NCBI GenBank assembly: GCA_036936605.1 | Contig: JAUPFV010000001.1 | Location: 72,807,910-72,871,909, forward strand | DNA length: 64,000 bases | Direction: 5' to 3' | DNA from: Limnanthes douglasii subsp. nivea | Taxonomy: Eukaryota; Streptophyta; Magnoliopsida; Brassicales; Limnanthaceae | Part shown: in pieces, positions 45,894-57,229 of the stretch | How the letters are laid out: the number at the start of each line of letters is the position of its first letter | Position numbering within the stretch: position 1 is the stretch's first letter | Translations under genes and position numbers: made by a program | The notes under the pieces: generated by a model | What the model was told of the DNA's origin: nothing | Databases searched by the model: none | What the model saw: only the letters and a program-made list of their open reading frames with translations

Positions 45894-46068
45894 CATATGA
45901 TGCGAACTAAATGTAAACCATATGATGTGAACTAAGTGGGAACCATATGATGCGAACTAAGTGTGAACCATATGATGCGAACTAAGTGTGAACCATATGA
46001 TGCGAACTAAGTGTGAACCATATGATGCGAACTAAGTGTAAACCATATGATGTGAACTATGTTGAAAA
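45894..46068. repeat. 25-bp tandem array, seven units
   Basis: Units start at 45894, 45919, 45944, 45969, 45994, 46019 and 46044, exactly 25 bases apart. Each reads CATATGATGCGAACTAAGTG plus about five bases, with few changes (CGAAC to TGAAC in two units). It lies in an intron of the Ulp1-like gene; more motif copies flank it on both sides (45797-45890 and 46075-46150). Confidence 0.92.
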
Positions 46069-47400
46069 AGAAGCTGCGAAGTAAAATTCATATCAGGCTG
46101 CGAAATGATTGAAATATTTTTCTTAGCAAAATGCATGATATGTTGCGAACTGTATGCACCCCCAGTTCAATACATATATAAAGCTTATACCTGGTCATTA
46201 TCCAGGTAGGGTGTTCTAATAAGATATGTCATGGTTGATGCTTGGCACTCTAACCCCAACCATTTGAAAAACCTTGGTATCGAGGTTGGCTTCGCTACCT
46301 CGTGGCCGATTGTTGTGTGCTCCATGATGAAGGGCTGCATGGGGACAAGTTTTATCAACACGATGCGATGTACATAACTAATTTTTATATTGAATAGATC
46401 AATCTTACAACTACAAGGGCGACGCAGCCGACGACTTTATCAGCTCTTTCTACTGCTAAGCAACTCCTGATAGATTGTCGAAGCTTGAACAATATTGATC
46501 CAGCCCAGTCATAATTGTTTATTCTGTTGAGGTCTTCAACGTAATAAACCGTGCTCCAGCCCAGGATATCTCCAGATACGGAGTAGAATAGTGTGGAGCA
46601 CAAAAACAGTATCAACAGCCTCGCCACGTCTTACAATTCATGCTCCCCTCCTTCGTTTATGGCCTTCTCTATACCCTCCTGTAAAACCAATGACAACATG
46701 CTATGTTAGAAATGTACAGAATCTTGCTCTATAAAGATGAAGTCCATTTTAGACGTACCTTTATAATGGCATTTGTTATTGTTTTGGTATTACTAGCTGC
46801 TACTTTCCTGCCAGTTTTACCCATGAAGTATTTCTTCATCATCCTTGATTCGTCCTCCTCGCCGGCTGTATACTTGTTGTGAAAAGCTCCGGTTTTTGTT
46901 AACTCCATTTTCTCGGTGACATGCCTCAACCCGAATATGATCTTGATTTCGTTTTCAGTTAGCTTGATATACTTGTTGCCAATCCTAAAGGCGTCTCTTT
47001 CCAGAGAGAATTACTCGATGATATACTGAATGATTTGGTAGAATTTTTTCCTTGGCAGCTCTTCCTCATTACGGATTTTGAACGCCGTTTTCAGAAGCGT
47101 GTAGAAGGGTGTGTTTCTTGCAGCTTCAATGTGGGCCCTTGTAATACGCATTTCTTTGAGTAGCTTCAGAAGGCTCACCAACCCTGATCTGTAGTAGCTA
47201 GGTTTTGTTGTCATACTTTCTGCACAAACACAAATCAGTTGGAATGTCACAAAATAGTTCGCATCACAAGCTGCGAATTGTTTGTAAATAAGTATAAACA
47301 TACAATCGAGCTTCGAATTGCTTGCATAGTGGGTGATCAGGATGCGAACTGTTACACTTTTTACATGCACGTTGCAGGGATCTGGGAATTATGAAACAAA

Positions 47401-47639
47401 CACCAAAATCAACAATGAACTACCTAATGCAGATCTAACATACATAATATTTTTCAGGAGTGTATTAGTATTACATGCATCTAAAATTCTACCCTGGCTT
47501 CGACTATAAACCCATAAACTGAGCAACTATCGTCAGTAGATACTTCATTCTAGTATAAAAACCATAGAGTTTTTTGATTGACAAGGATCACATATAAGAT
47601 TTTAAAGTGTATCTCAATGTCTAGATTATGTATTTGCAT
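47401..47639. other. Right flank of the MULE, no gene seen
   Basis: AT-rich DNA without ORFs or repeats that I recognise. The last TGCGAA copy is at about 47345. Confidence 0.4.
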
Positions 47640-50583
47640 TTTTGACAAAGGATTAAACCATCAATTAGAGCCATGTATTCGGCAGTAATCAAGGTCTACT
47701 TTCCATATAACTTGCGCATAGCAGCAAAAATTTCCCTTTTAGAGTTTCTGATTATAACTTTTCCTCACGATTCCCAAGTTTGTAAACAACAAGAATCCGT
47801 GTTGAGCTTTAATCTTGATTCTTTAAGAGGGGACCGGCTGGTGGCAATAATATTTCTAGGCGGATTCAAGTGGCCAAAACAGCCCAACTCATATGTTATA
47901 TTATTATTATTCTTGATCCAGTGATTTATTCTTAGTAGACAAGATTGACCAAGCCTCAAGATGATAGACTTGACTTGATGAATGATATTGATACCGGACT
48001 TTTATTTGATAAAACTTAGCTTTGTTTCCGAAGTTTCAGATGAACCATGCTATAATATGAGGGATTATGGTGCTAATGTGTGTGTCTTCAGGAGAAGTTT
48101 CAAACTAGCTCCTGAACATGTTGTGTAGGGTCATGTGTCGACCTAATCTTAGATTAAATAGGCTTTCAAAATAGCTCTAGACCTGCCAAAAAAGTAATAA
48201 TTGATAAATAAATGGGTTAAGTTTTTATAATTTTTTTACAGTGCTGACATTTAGATGACTATTGAAAGTTCTTATGCTAAAGGATTGAGTCTATAGATAT
48301 CAGCTGTTTAACAATCTCCAAAGAAGGAAATATCACTTCTTTGGGGTTATATTGTTCCACAATCTCTTGTAGATCATAAATTTGTCTTATTTGGCTTTAA
48401 GTCTATCCTATGTTTCTTAAATATTGAATTTTCCATCTTTAGTGAGAGTCTATTGCACTTTGTCATCTTCATTGTCTTTAAGTTTTAGCTTTAGAATTTT
48501 GTTAATAACTAAAGGGAGGACATAATTGGTGATCTTGCTTATATTCCACATGACATTGAAGTAGAAGTGTTTAACGTGTTCTTGGATATACCATGAGTTG
48601 TCATCATAATTTTTAAGAGATATTAAAGGTTGAATGTTACACCATTTATCCTACCAGAATTCAGTATTTCCCTTTCCAAGCTTCCAGAACATGTATTTTT
48701 CTGTAAGAGACCTAACCTCTAATAACCTAGTCTAAGTGTTTGAAATATTCCTTATAATGTTGACTTGTATTAGATGTTTGTCCAAACAATATCTCTTGTG
48801 TATATAGTTGGCCCAAAGAGATTTGTTTGTTCAGAACTTGTGCCACAATTTACAAGATAAAGTAACTTGTATATCCTCAAACTTTCACAAATTGATACCT
48901 CATAAGGCAAAAATAGTTTATGCCGTTTAGCCCATTAAATGGCTTTATAGTTATCATTAAATCCCCATAAATATATGTTATGAATACTTTATATTTTTTT
49001 ATAACTGATTTTGGGAGATTGAATCTCTGCATATGATAGTAAGGCATAACTTGAAGGATAATTTATATAAGAATGAGCCAACCACCATGAGATAGAAGGT
49101 TTTGACTCCAACCGTGAATCTTCTTTTTGAGTTTAGAGATCAAATCTACAAATCTCCTTTGGATCATCAAGCTAGGTGTTGTTTACCTTGATTCTATTGA
49201 TATGATTTTTCCTTCTGTTCTGCTTGACATAATTATGGAAGAAAGATGTATTTCTATCTCCATTTAGAGTCCAGTTTGTATTACTCTTTTGTTGTCAATA
49301 ACTTTCCTCTCTGGCCAGTAGTTGTAGGTGATTTTCTTGAGCTTTAGCCAGCTTATTCTTGTCATATTGTGTCTTTGAATCAACAAAACACTTTTCTAGA
49401 AAACAAACTTCTTCTTTATATTAAGAGATGACACTAAAAATGTTACCAGAAGTCTTCTTGTTCCATCATTTGAGAAATAATTTAAGCCTTTTAAGCTTTT
49501 TCCAAAAGGTAAAGAAATGATCCGGCAATTTCTTCCTTCCAATTGCTTTCTATTAACTGTAAACAATTAGGATGTAACACCCACATATTTAAAAATTTAA
49601 AAGAAGAATTGATTTTTTTGTAGCATTAGAGAAAGAGAGAGATGGGTAAGAGAGAGTGATCAGAGCCTGTTATGGCCAAAAGTTTGACTATTTTTGTATC
49701 AAATAAGTTAAACCATAAATTATTGTATACCACATGATCCAATCTCTTTCATTTGTGTGTGTTAGTCCGTGTGTAAGTAGAACTAATATAGTTTGCAGAT
49801 ATTAAGCTACAATCATTAATGACATCATTAAAATCATCCATGCTTTTAAGGCATATAGATGAGCATGATAGCACAGAGGGGCAAGTGATGGCATTGAATC
49901 ACCCATTACTATCCAATCTTTAGAGCAGTCAATATCTTTTCTAAAAGTATTGCAGAGCTCAATCATGTGTTCCCTGATACATTTTGCATACATAATTGAA
50001 GCCAATAGATTTATTAAAAGATGAATGAGTGACCTAAAGGTGGATCATTTGTCTAGTCTTTTCACCTTAAAATCATTCCTCCACAAGATCCATATTTTGT
50101 TTGATCTATTTGATGTTGCATTTTGAGATCCTAACAGCTTTGCAGTTAGATGTGTTAGGTTTGTGTCTCTATATTTTTAGGTTGGCTTGGGTGAAGTAGT
50201 GGTGTTAATGGAATTTGATTCGATAGAAGTGTAGTCATGTGCTTGTACTATAATAGATTCGAGTTGGGTTTTCCATGTTTCCTTTGGCTTAATTTTCTTA
50301 GCATTAGGAAGAGGGTTAGTTTATTGAGCTTATGTAGGTTGAATTTGTTTAGGTTTAGTAAGTTTTCTGCATTCAGTAAAATTGTGTCCTATATGCATGC
50401 ATTTTGAGTAGTAACTTGCCTTTATCCATATTCAATTGGTTGCTAGAAACCTTGATCTTTTCTAAAAATTATCCATACTTTAGTTATAGTCTCCTTTGAA
50501 ATATCAAGTTCAATCCAAGCCATGCAAGAGTAAAACATAACTCTGTTTTTTTTGGAACCTATACTCAAAGAGGGTTACCTATG
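47640..50583 (-). pseudogene. LINE (L1-type), 3' part: ORF1 end, endonuclease, RT fragment, RNase H
   Basis: Non-LTR retrotransposon on the minus strand, heavily decayed. 50560-50390: end of the ORF1 protein, MAWIELDISKETITKVW, then a zinc-knuckle string KCMHIGHNFTEC whose first Cys is Tyr. 50005-49802: APE-type endonuclease block IMYAKCIREHMIELCNTFR, DWIVMGDS (family VGGDFN). 49400-49140: pre-RT linker with LNGDRNTSFFHNYVKQNRR, the well-known GDRNTSFFH motif of plant LINEs. 47860-47650: RNase H-like domain with VIIRNSKREIFAAM and LITAEYMALIDGLI. The reverse transcriptase between 49140 and 47900 is too short and unreadable, so an internal deletion is likely. No poly(A) tail was seen. Confidence 0.7.
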
Positions 50584-50588
50584 GATTT
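50584..50588. repeat. Target site duplication of element B, left
   Basis: GATTT before the 5' LTR; TATTT follows the 3' LTR (4 of 5 bases). Confidence 0.5.
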
Positions 50589-50955
50589 TGATGAGTTCGG
50601 ATACTTCAGACACAACCCACTGCTTAATCCGGAGAGGGTCAATTCGGACCATAACACTCCACTATAAAATCCGAACAGGACAAATGTGAAACACCTTTTG
50701 ACTAAGCTATTTGGTAATCTACTTAAGACAATGGGTCCTTAAACTTGACCCGATTTTATAATTTGACCCGGTAAGCCCATGGGTCCTTAAATTAAGAGTA
50801 TAAATACCCCAACCGCTCTCATTAATGAGGGTGATCAACATTTAATTTAAGCATGTTGCTCGATTATCTCACTACTCCTTACACTAAACACTTAATACTT
50901 CAAACTTACCAAAACACTTTACCAAACTACCCCCAGCCTAAAATAAACCAAACCA
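50589..50955 (+). repeat. Element B 5' LTR
   Basis: Starts TGATGAGTTCGG, ends near CAAACCA; TATAAATA at 50809-50816. Confidence 0.88.
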
Positions 50956-50958
50956 AAT

Positions 50959-50976
50959 TGACAACCACAGTGGAAG
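50959..50976 (+). other. Element B primer binding site, degenerate
   Basis: TGACAACCACAGTGGAAG, three changes from the site of A (TGGCGACCACAGTGGGAG), at the same distance from the LTR. Confidence 0.65.
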
Positions 50977-51199
50977 CAAGAGGGTGCCTAAATTTTACAT
51001 TTAAAGCCATTAGAAAGAACCAGTTCAGATGGATCCGAACAATCAGGGAACTTCGCCACCTGTTGTGGAAACGGTTAGGGAAAACAAGTAATACACCACT
51101 GAAGATGAATACAAGTTATGAGCAAATATATGAGGCGTTAAGGGCCATAAAATAAGCAGAATAGGGTATAAGGGAAGTCAGGGGCGTCAACCATTCATC

Positions 51200-52850
51200 A
51201 CACTGACAACCCTAGGGAGAATGATCCATCAATAAAGACTCATCTAAGTTCGAAAAAGACTCATGTTAGCTCTAAAAAGGCACATCGGTCTAAGCCCGTT
51301 GAAAGTTCAGATTCTAAGTCCTCTAGTAGCTCTTCGAACGAGGTTGAGCTTGAAGAGTCTTTGTCATCAAGCAGTGATGAAGAGAGGTCTAGGAAAAAAA
51401 TGAAACTAATTAAAAAATATTCAAGAAAGAAGGATAGGCGTGGGAGGCTTAAAATAAATCTGGGCAAAAGGTCATCCCACAGCCACATGCATGCTAATCA
51501 GTTCCTGATATATCTTTTTGCTTTTCAGACTGAACCAGGTATTTTTGCAACACATAATGAAGACACAATTTTTAGTTATAATAAGAACTAGAGACAGTCA
51601 CCCCTGTCTGCCAAGATACTGTCCGGAAACCTACCCAAAAGGTTTAACAACTCAAAAATGGAGAAGTATGATGGAAGTAAAGATCCAGGACGACCATCTG
51701 GAGCAGTTCAAGAACTTCATGATGACTTTTGATGATGATGACAAACTTTTGTGTAGAGCCTTCTCCCAAAATTTTACGGGAAGTGCTCTTAAGTGGTATA
51801 ACAACTTACCCCAGAGGTGTATCAGAAATTTTGATACGTTCTGGGTTGCCTTCCGAAGGAAATTTGTTGGAAGTAAGGAAGTGAAGGGCAATAGAGATAC
51901 CATTATCCATTGTGCCCAAGAACCAAACGAGTCCTTAAAGGACTACATAAGTCGGTTCGTGAATACAAAGAAAATATATTAGCATATTGCTTCGAACAAG
52001 TGGCAATTGCTTCTCTGAGATAAGGGTTGAACCTTGGGAACCTGGCCGATTCGGTGACCAGGAAGAAATTCATGACCTGGGGTGGCCTATTGAATCAGGT
52101 GGGAAAACAAATTAATGTAGAAGAAACCAAGAAAACCAGGGTGCACCATCAAGTGATGTCCGCCACAACAGCTCAGAACTAGTCCGAATATAAGGCTAAG
52201 GAGACCGGACAAGGATCAAACCGGGCTAAACAAACTCAGTCCAACCAAAATCAGTCTCAGAGTCAGTAGTCCATAAATAAAAGAGGCCCTTAGGTTCAAC
52301 CGGAGTGGTTTGCAGAGTTGAAAGCAGAATGTGGCCACAACATATGACAAGACCAAAGATTAAGTCCATTTCTGGAAACCAGTAGCACTACAGTCTCCCA
52401 AAGAAAGTTGAAATACTTGTTTTTGCCAGTATCATAATGATATAGGCCATAATACTCAAGACTGCATAGCCTTGAAATAAGAGGTGCAGAATCTTATTGA
52501 AAGAGGCAAGCTGGGAGCTTATGTCAAAAGAAGAAGTGGAAACAGGCCTGACAATGCTCCTCGGACAAGCCCTGCAAACAATGTAGGAACATCTGCTCAA
52601 GAAGGGGCAATGGTGATTCTTGAAAGATTTGATGTTGATTCTGAATACCTGGACCCTGATCCAACTCAGAACAAAGTGGGGGTCATAACAGAGCAAACTA
52701 GGACGGTGTTCGGACTAATCAGTTTCTTTGAGTCACTCACCATCTTTGGAGGAGATACTGTGACAACACATACTCCTTCATCAAGGAAGAGGCATGTGCA
52801 TAGTTTGGCCACTCAGTTGGAAGGGCGAATGTCTTCTCATCAGTGCCAAA
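51200..52850 (+). pseudogene. Element B gag, broken
   Basis: Ser-rich then basic N-terminus (51240-51590). The capsid block at 51600-51982 holds LEQFKNFMMTFDDDDKLLCRAF, ALKWYNNLPQRC and ESLKDYISRFVNTK. The zinc-knuckle region at 52410-52470 (CFCQYHNDIGHNTQDC) is followed by LIERGKLGAYVKRRSGN and the linker FFESLTIFGGDT at 52720-52750. Stops and frame changes occur near 51590, 51980, 52020, 52180 and 52480. Synonymous-looking differences to A are many, so the two copies are not a recent duplication. Confidence 0.85.
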
Positions 52851-53390
52851 TCCCTTTTCCGTTCATAGTTTTTTATGAGAATGATTTGAGAAGTATTGTT
52901 GGGCCTCATGAGGATGCGGTGGTGATGGGAGCATCTATTGGGGGCAATGATATACGCTGGATTTTAAATAGACACATGCAGTTCGATAAACATCATTTTC
53001 TTAAGCTCCTACAAGCAGATGAGGAATTCGACATTTATACAACACTCAAACAGATCCATTATGGGCTTCACATGGAGTTCTGCGGATGTAATTGGGGTAT
53101 TTGAGGAAGAAGTAGTGTTGGGCAAAGGGCCCTTTAAAAAGATGGTGAGGGTTCTATTTGTTGTGGTAGATTGCCCCACATCCTACAATACGATTTTTGG
53201 GAGGTCTTGGCTTTCGAGAATGCATGTTGTGGCCTTAACAGTCTATCGGTGTTTGAAGTATGCAATTTAAAGACAAGTAGGTGTTGTCCGAAGTAGTCAG
53301 AAGATAGCCAGGGAATGCTGTGCAACTGCTCATGCTCTTAGAACTTTTGGAGCAGTTCAGATTAATGAAGATTAGCAGTTACTGGAGCCA
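52850..53390 (+). pseudogene. Element B aspartic protease, broken, active site altered
   Basis: The active-site block at 52964-53005 is shifted in frame. In the right frame its Asp-Thr-Gly reads Asp-Thr-Cys, so the catalytic motif is lost. VVVDCPTSYNTIFGRSWLSRMHVV follows at 53160-53232. The end of the region runs into the pre-RT linker. Confidence 0.8.
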
Positions 53391-53399
53391 TCTGAGGGA

Positions 53400-54660
53400 G
53401 AGGGTGACATTGATGACCCCAACGAGGCTCCTAGTGTTATAATACCGATTGAAGAGATTGAAACCCACTCCTTTGGAGAGAGTAAAAATATCAAGATTGG
53501 TTCCAAAATGGCGCCAGATTTGAAAAAACATTGTTGTCCTTTTTACTAAAAAATCAACATGTTTTTGCTTGGTGCAGTGGTGATGTAACCGGAGTCCCCG
53601 TAAGCATTATCTCACACAAGTTGTCAATACGGAGTGATGTTGCACCTGTTGTACAGAAAATGAGAGCTTTTTCTAAAGAAAAAGCTTATGTAATAGTTCA
53701 AAAGGTTGATCGGCTTACCAAGATGGGACACATAAAGGAATCCTAGTATCCTTTATGGACTGCAATCCGGTGTTGGTCAAGAAAAATAATGGGAAATGGC
53801 ATATGTGTATTGATTTCATTGACCTCAACAGAGCTTGCTCAAAATATCTTTACCCAGTCCCCCAGATAGATCAGTTGGTAGACTCAACGTCTAGAAACAA
53901 GTTGTTGTCCTTCATAGATTTTTTCTCTGGGTACAACCAGATACAGGTGAATCCGAAGGATCAAGATCATACTACCTTTATCACAGACAGGGGTCTCCAT
54001 TGTTACAAGGTGATGCCTTTTGGGTTAAATAATGTTGGGGCTACTTATCAGAGGTTGGTGAACAAAATATTTTTTAGTCAGATTGGTAGAAATATGGAGG
54101 TATACATAGATGACATGATGGTTAAAATCTTGGAAGAGGATTTGCATATAATTAATCTTCAAAAAATATTTGCTAATTTGACAGCTGTGAATCTAAAACT
54201 GAATCCAGAAAAATGTGTCTTTGGGGTTCGATCTGGAAAGTTTTTGGGTTATGTGATAAGTAAGAAAGGAATATAGCCCGATCCGGATCAACTTAACGCC
54301 CTATTGGAAATGGATCCTCCTTGGAATATTAAAGAAGTCCAGAGGATCACTAGAAGATTGGCTGCCCTGAATCTTTTTATTTCAAGGTCTTCGGACAAAT
54401 GTGCTCTGTTTTTCCGAACCTTGAAGAATGCTAAAGATTTTAATTGGTCTCGACAGTGTAGCCAAGCTTTTGTTGAAATAAAGAAACACTTATTATCACC
54501 AAAGACTCTTTTTAAACCTACTCAAGGAGAAACACTCTATGTATACTTGGCTGTGTAAGAATGTGCTATAAGTGCAGTATTGGTAAGAGAAGTGGACAAC
54601 TACCCTCATCCGGTGTGCTACATCAGAAAAAGTAGATGCTGAGAAGAGGTACTTAAAACT
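53400..54660 (+). pseudogene. Element B reverse transcriptase with RNase H, broken
   Basis: LVKKNNGKWHMCIDFIDLNR at 53773-53832, then VPQIDQLVDS and a GYNQIQVNPKD block. VMPFGLNNVGATYQRLVN follows, and the catalytic YIDDMMVK at 54103-54126. LNPEKCVFGVRSGKFLGYVIS precedes a stop at 54274. The RNase H part LYVYLAV is followed by a stop at 54556. The catalytic YxDD is intact; the copy is inactive through stops. Confidence 0.88.
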
Positions 54661-54929
54661 AGAAAAGTTGGCATTAGCCTTAGTGATTGCGGCAAGAAAG
54701 ATGATGCCATATTTTCAGTCTCATTCCATCATCGTCTGGATATCTTTCCCGTTGAAGAATGTTCTTAAAAAAGCAGACATATGAAGCAGAATAACCAAGT
54801 GGTCGGTAAAGTTGGGTGATTACGACATTGATTTTTTCCCACAAACAGCTATCAAAGCTCAATCAGTAGCTGATTTCCTCGTAAAATTCCATTCGGACAG
54901 GAACTCCAAACAAACTTCAGAAGAGGAAA

Positions 54930-55426
54930 CCAAGAAATAGTGGGTAGTCCGAACTGATGGTGGTTCAAGCATAATGGGGTGTGGAGATGGAATTTTCCTA
55001 ACCTCTCCATTTGGCGATAAGATGTATGAGACTATATGATTTGGGTTCAGAGCTTCTAACAATGAGTCCGAATATGAAGCAGCTATAACTGGTCTTAAAT
55101 TAGCTTTCCAATGTGGGGCTAAGAGAGTTCGGTTGATGAATGACTCTCAGTTTGTTATCCATCACGCTCAAGGTCAGTCTGAGGCCAAGAAATAACAACT
55201 GATCAAATACTTACTCATACTGAAAGAGGTGGCAGCCAACTTCAAAAGTGTTTGTTATGAGCATATTCCTAGGTCAGAGAATACACTGGCAGATTCTTTG
55301 GCAACCATAGCATATTCTGAGTCTTACCCTTGGATTCACAGACAAGAATTCCCATTCATACAACCAAGTCAAAACAAGGAAGATGAGGAAAGCTTGAGCA
55401 TACAGGTGATTCAACCTAAAGACTGA
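54930..55426 (+). pseudogene. Element B second RNase H (archaeal-type) and linker
   Basis: WVVRTDGGSSIMGCGDGIFL at 54942 has the first Asp. NESEYEAAITGLKLAFQCGAK at 55063-55125 and RLMNDSQFVIHHAQGQ follow; the Asp of SDSQ stands in NDSQ. The linker YEHIPRSENTLADSLATIAY at 55256-55315 still has the ADSLA block. Stops at 54938 and 55192 interrupt it. Confidence 0.82.
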
Positions 55427-55462
55427 AGGTTTTCCCTTCTTCAATATAATTCTGATAGGGTT

Positions 55463-56656
55463 TTGCCTTCGGATAAAGCTATGGCAAGAAAAATTAAACA
55501 CAAGGCTCGTGGTGTTTTTATCATAAGGGGAGTTATCTATAAAAAATCTTTCAGTAGACCTCTCCTGTGTTTTTTAGGGTTGAAGAATCTCAAGTCGTTT
55601 TATCAAAACTACATGATGGAGAAGGATCAACACATTGTGGGTATATGGCACTAGCCCGGAGAGTGTTTTTGGTTGGGTACTATTGGCCATCCATAATGAC
55701 AGATGCTAAAGAAATGGTAAAGAAGTGCGATCAATGTCAAAGGTATGGTAATGAAATTCATGTGCCAGCAATACCTATGGAGTCTATTTATGAGCGAGTA
55801 CCTTTTGCTCGTTGTGGATTGGACTTAGTGGACCTCTGCCTATGGCATCCGGGGGATGTAGAACTATTATAGTTGCTATTGATTACTTCTCAAAATGGAT
55901 AGAGGCAACTCCTTTGGCAGGAACCACTTCGAAGGCTGTCATTAAATTTACCTTATCCAATATATGTTGCAAATTTGGGACCCCTCAAAAGATTACTACA
56001 AACAATGGGTCACAGTTTGATAACAAGGATGTGAAGAATTTTTGTGCTTCTAAGGTAATTCGACATTGCTTTTCTTCTCCTTTCCATCCCCAAACAAACG
56101 GCCAGGTTGAAGTTTTTAACATGACCATTTTGTTTGGATTAAAAAAGAATCTAAAGGGAGCTGCAGAGAAGTGGCTAAGCTATTTACAAGAAGTGTTGTG
56201 GCGTACCGAACTACTCCCTGGGTTGCTACACAAGAGTCTCCTTTTGCTTTGGTGTATGGGATGGATGTAACTACCCCCATAGAAGCTACCCTACCATCAT
56301 ATAGGGTTAATAACTATTTCGAACAAGTTAATGGGATAGCAATTAGGAATCAGTTGGACTTGAAAGAAGAAAGAAGGGTTAAAGCTCATTTAAGAACAAC
56401 TCATTACCAAGGTTTGATGAGGAGCAGATTTGTTTCCAAGGTCAAGAGAAGAGATTTTCAACCAGGAGATAAGGTGTTAAGAAAAGTTTTCTTACACACC
56501 AAGGAGAAGCAGTTCGGCAAGTTGGCTCCGAACTGGGAAGGGCCCTATGAGGTCTATGAAAAGCTCAAACCTGAGACATATAGACGTCAGGACAAAAAGG
56601 GGAAAGTTTTGAAGCACCCATGGAACATTGAGCATCTCAGGTTATATTTAGATTAA
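55463..56656 (+). pseudogene. Element B integrase, broken, catalytic Asp replaced
   Basis: The zinc site spans HCGYMAL (about 55634) to CDQCQRYGNEIHVPA (55727-55770). The core holds PLPMASGGCRTIIVAIDYFSKWIEA. The second catalytic Asp is Asn (TTNNGSQFDN, 56000-56030), while element A has Tyr at the same site. PFHPQTNGQVEVFN keeps the catalytic-side Glu block. The C-terminal tail VLRKVFLHTKEKQFGKLAPN to PWNIEHLRLYLD ends at the stop at 56654. Frame changes lie near 55600, 55825 and 56195. Confidence 0.88.
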
Positions 56657-57063
56657 AATATTTTGTGTAAATATTTACTTGTTAAATATCAATGTAAATA
56701 TTAGGGGACATACTCTTTCCTACCCTGGTGGCACGGGGAGGTTTTAATGAGGTGTCCGATCTTTTGTTCAATAATATATGATGCCTTCTTAAAATATTCA
56801 GAGTGGTTGTACTACAATTCAATTCAAGTATAAATCACTTGTTCAACACTTTAGGTCTTTAGTAGACCGGATAAACTTGGTGAAGTGATGACCATTAAAT
56901 ATATGTCATCATAGATATTAAACACTCTCACTTTAATACTTCTGAAATGCTATGGGCTACTTAAACATTAGCCATGAAAAATTTAAAGAAAATACAATAT
57001 TAAACAAAGGAAAGTCTGATAAATTAAACCTATTCGGACTTGAACCAAACAGGAAAACAAAAC

Positions 57064-57162
57064 ATGCCTTGGCCATCCAAGGACTTTAGGTTTTCCAATG
57101 GACCTATTCGGACTTTAACCGAATAGTAATACAAAATATGCCTTGGCCATCCAAGGACTTTA
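57064..57162. repeat. Paired 25-bp repeat behind the antisense gene, element B
   Basis: The same 25-base string as in element A, at 57064-57088 and 57138-57162, 74 bases apart (68 in A). The sequence between the two copies is not conserved, the copies themselves are. Confidence 0.8.
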
Positions 57163-57229
57163 ACTGTTTGAAAAGACAAAAAATAATATAAGACCTTAGG
57201 GCTTGTTCCCTTCGGACTCCCCTTCACCA

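Larger units (their letters stand above)
42109..47214 (-). pseudogene. Ulp1/C48-protease-like multi-exon gene of the MULE, broken
   Basis: A large protein with an N-terminal plant transposon-specific domain and a C-terminal Ulp1-type SUMO-protease domain. Exons on the minus strand, approximate: 47214-46755 (MTTKPSYYRSGLVSLLK, TENEIKIIFGLRHV); 46680-46390; 46340-46190; 45715-45270 (Pro/Arg-rich); 45185-44935 (coiled coil LKELKRKIAKLEAQQ); 44680-43790 (polyglutamine, then acidic); 43530-43211; 43128-43016; 42940-42712 (His in VNHWTLLVIDV); 42360-42109 (Gln and Cys in IPQQKRGTVDCGVFVCKYA). The family's catalytic Asp is Asn (SNYNSLL). In-frame stops lie at 47029-47027, near 46633 and in the polyglutamine exon. 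Introns carry the TGCGAA motif. I infer an element-borne deSUMOylase homologue, now inactive. Confidence 0.75.
37470..47400. mobile_element. Mutator-like element with transposase, small ORF and Ulp1-like gene
   Basis: A block of about 10 kb is tied together by a short motif, TGCGAA(T/C), that fills its non-coding parts and is rare outside. It holds a MULE transposase (plus), an intact 156-codon ORF (minus) and a multi-exon gene ending in a Ulp1/C48 protease domain (minus). MULEs that carry Ulp1-like genes are known in plants (Kaonashi-type). I could not find long terminal inverted repeats or a 9-bp target duplication, so the borders are approximate and set by the first and last motif copies. 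A TIR-less MULE is possible. Confidence 0.7.

Noticed and set aside
45894..46068. CRISPR-like array of regular 25-bp repeats
   Set aside because: The units are directly tandem with no unique spacers, and the genome is a plant nuclear genome.
37320..47480. Long terminal inverted repeats for the Mutator-like element
   Set aside because: I compared both flanks by eye and found no convincing inverted match or 9-bp target copy, so none is annotated.
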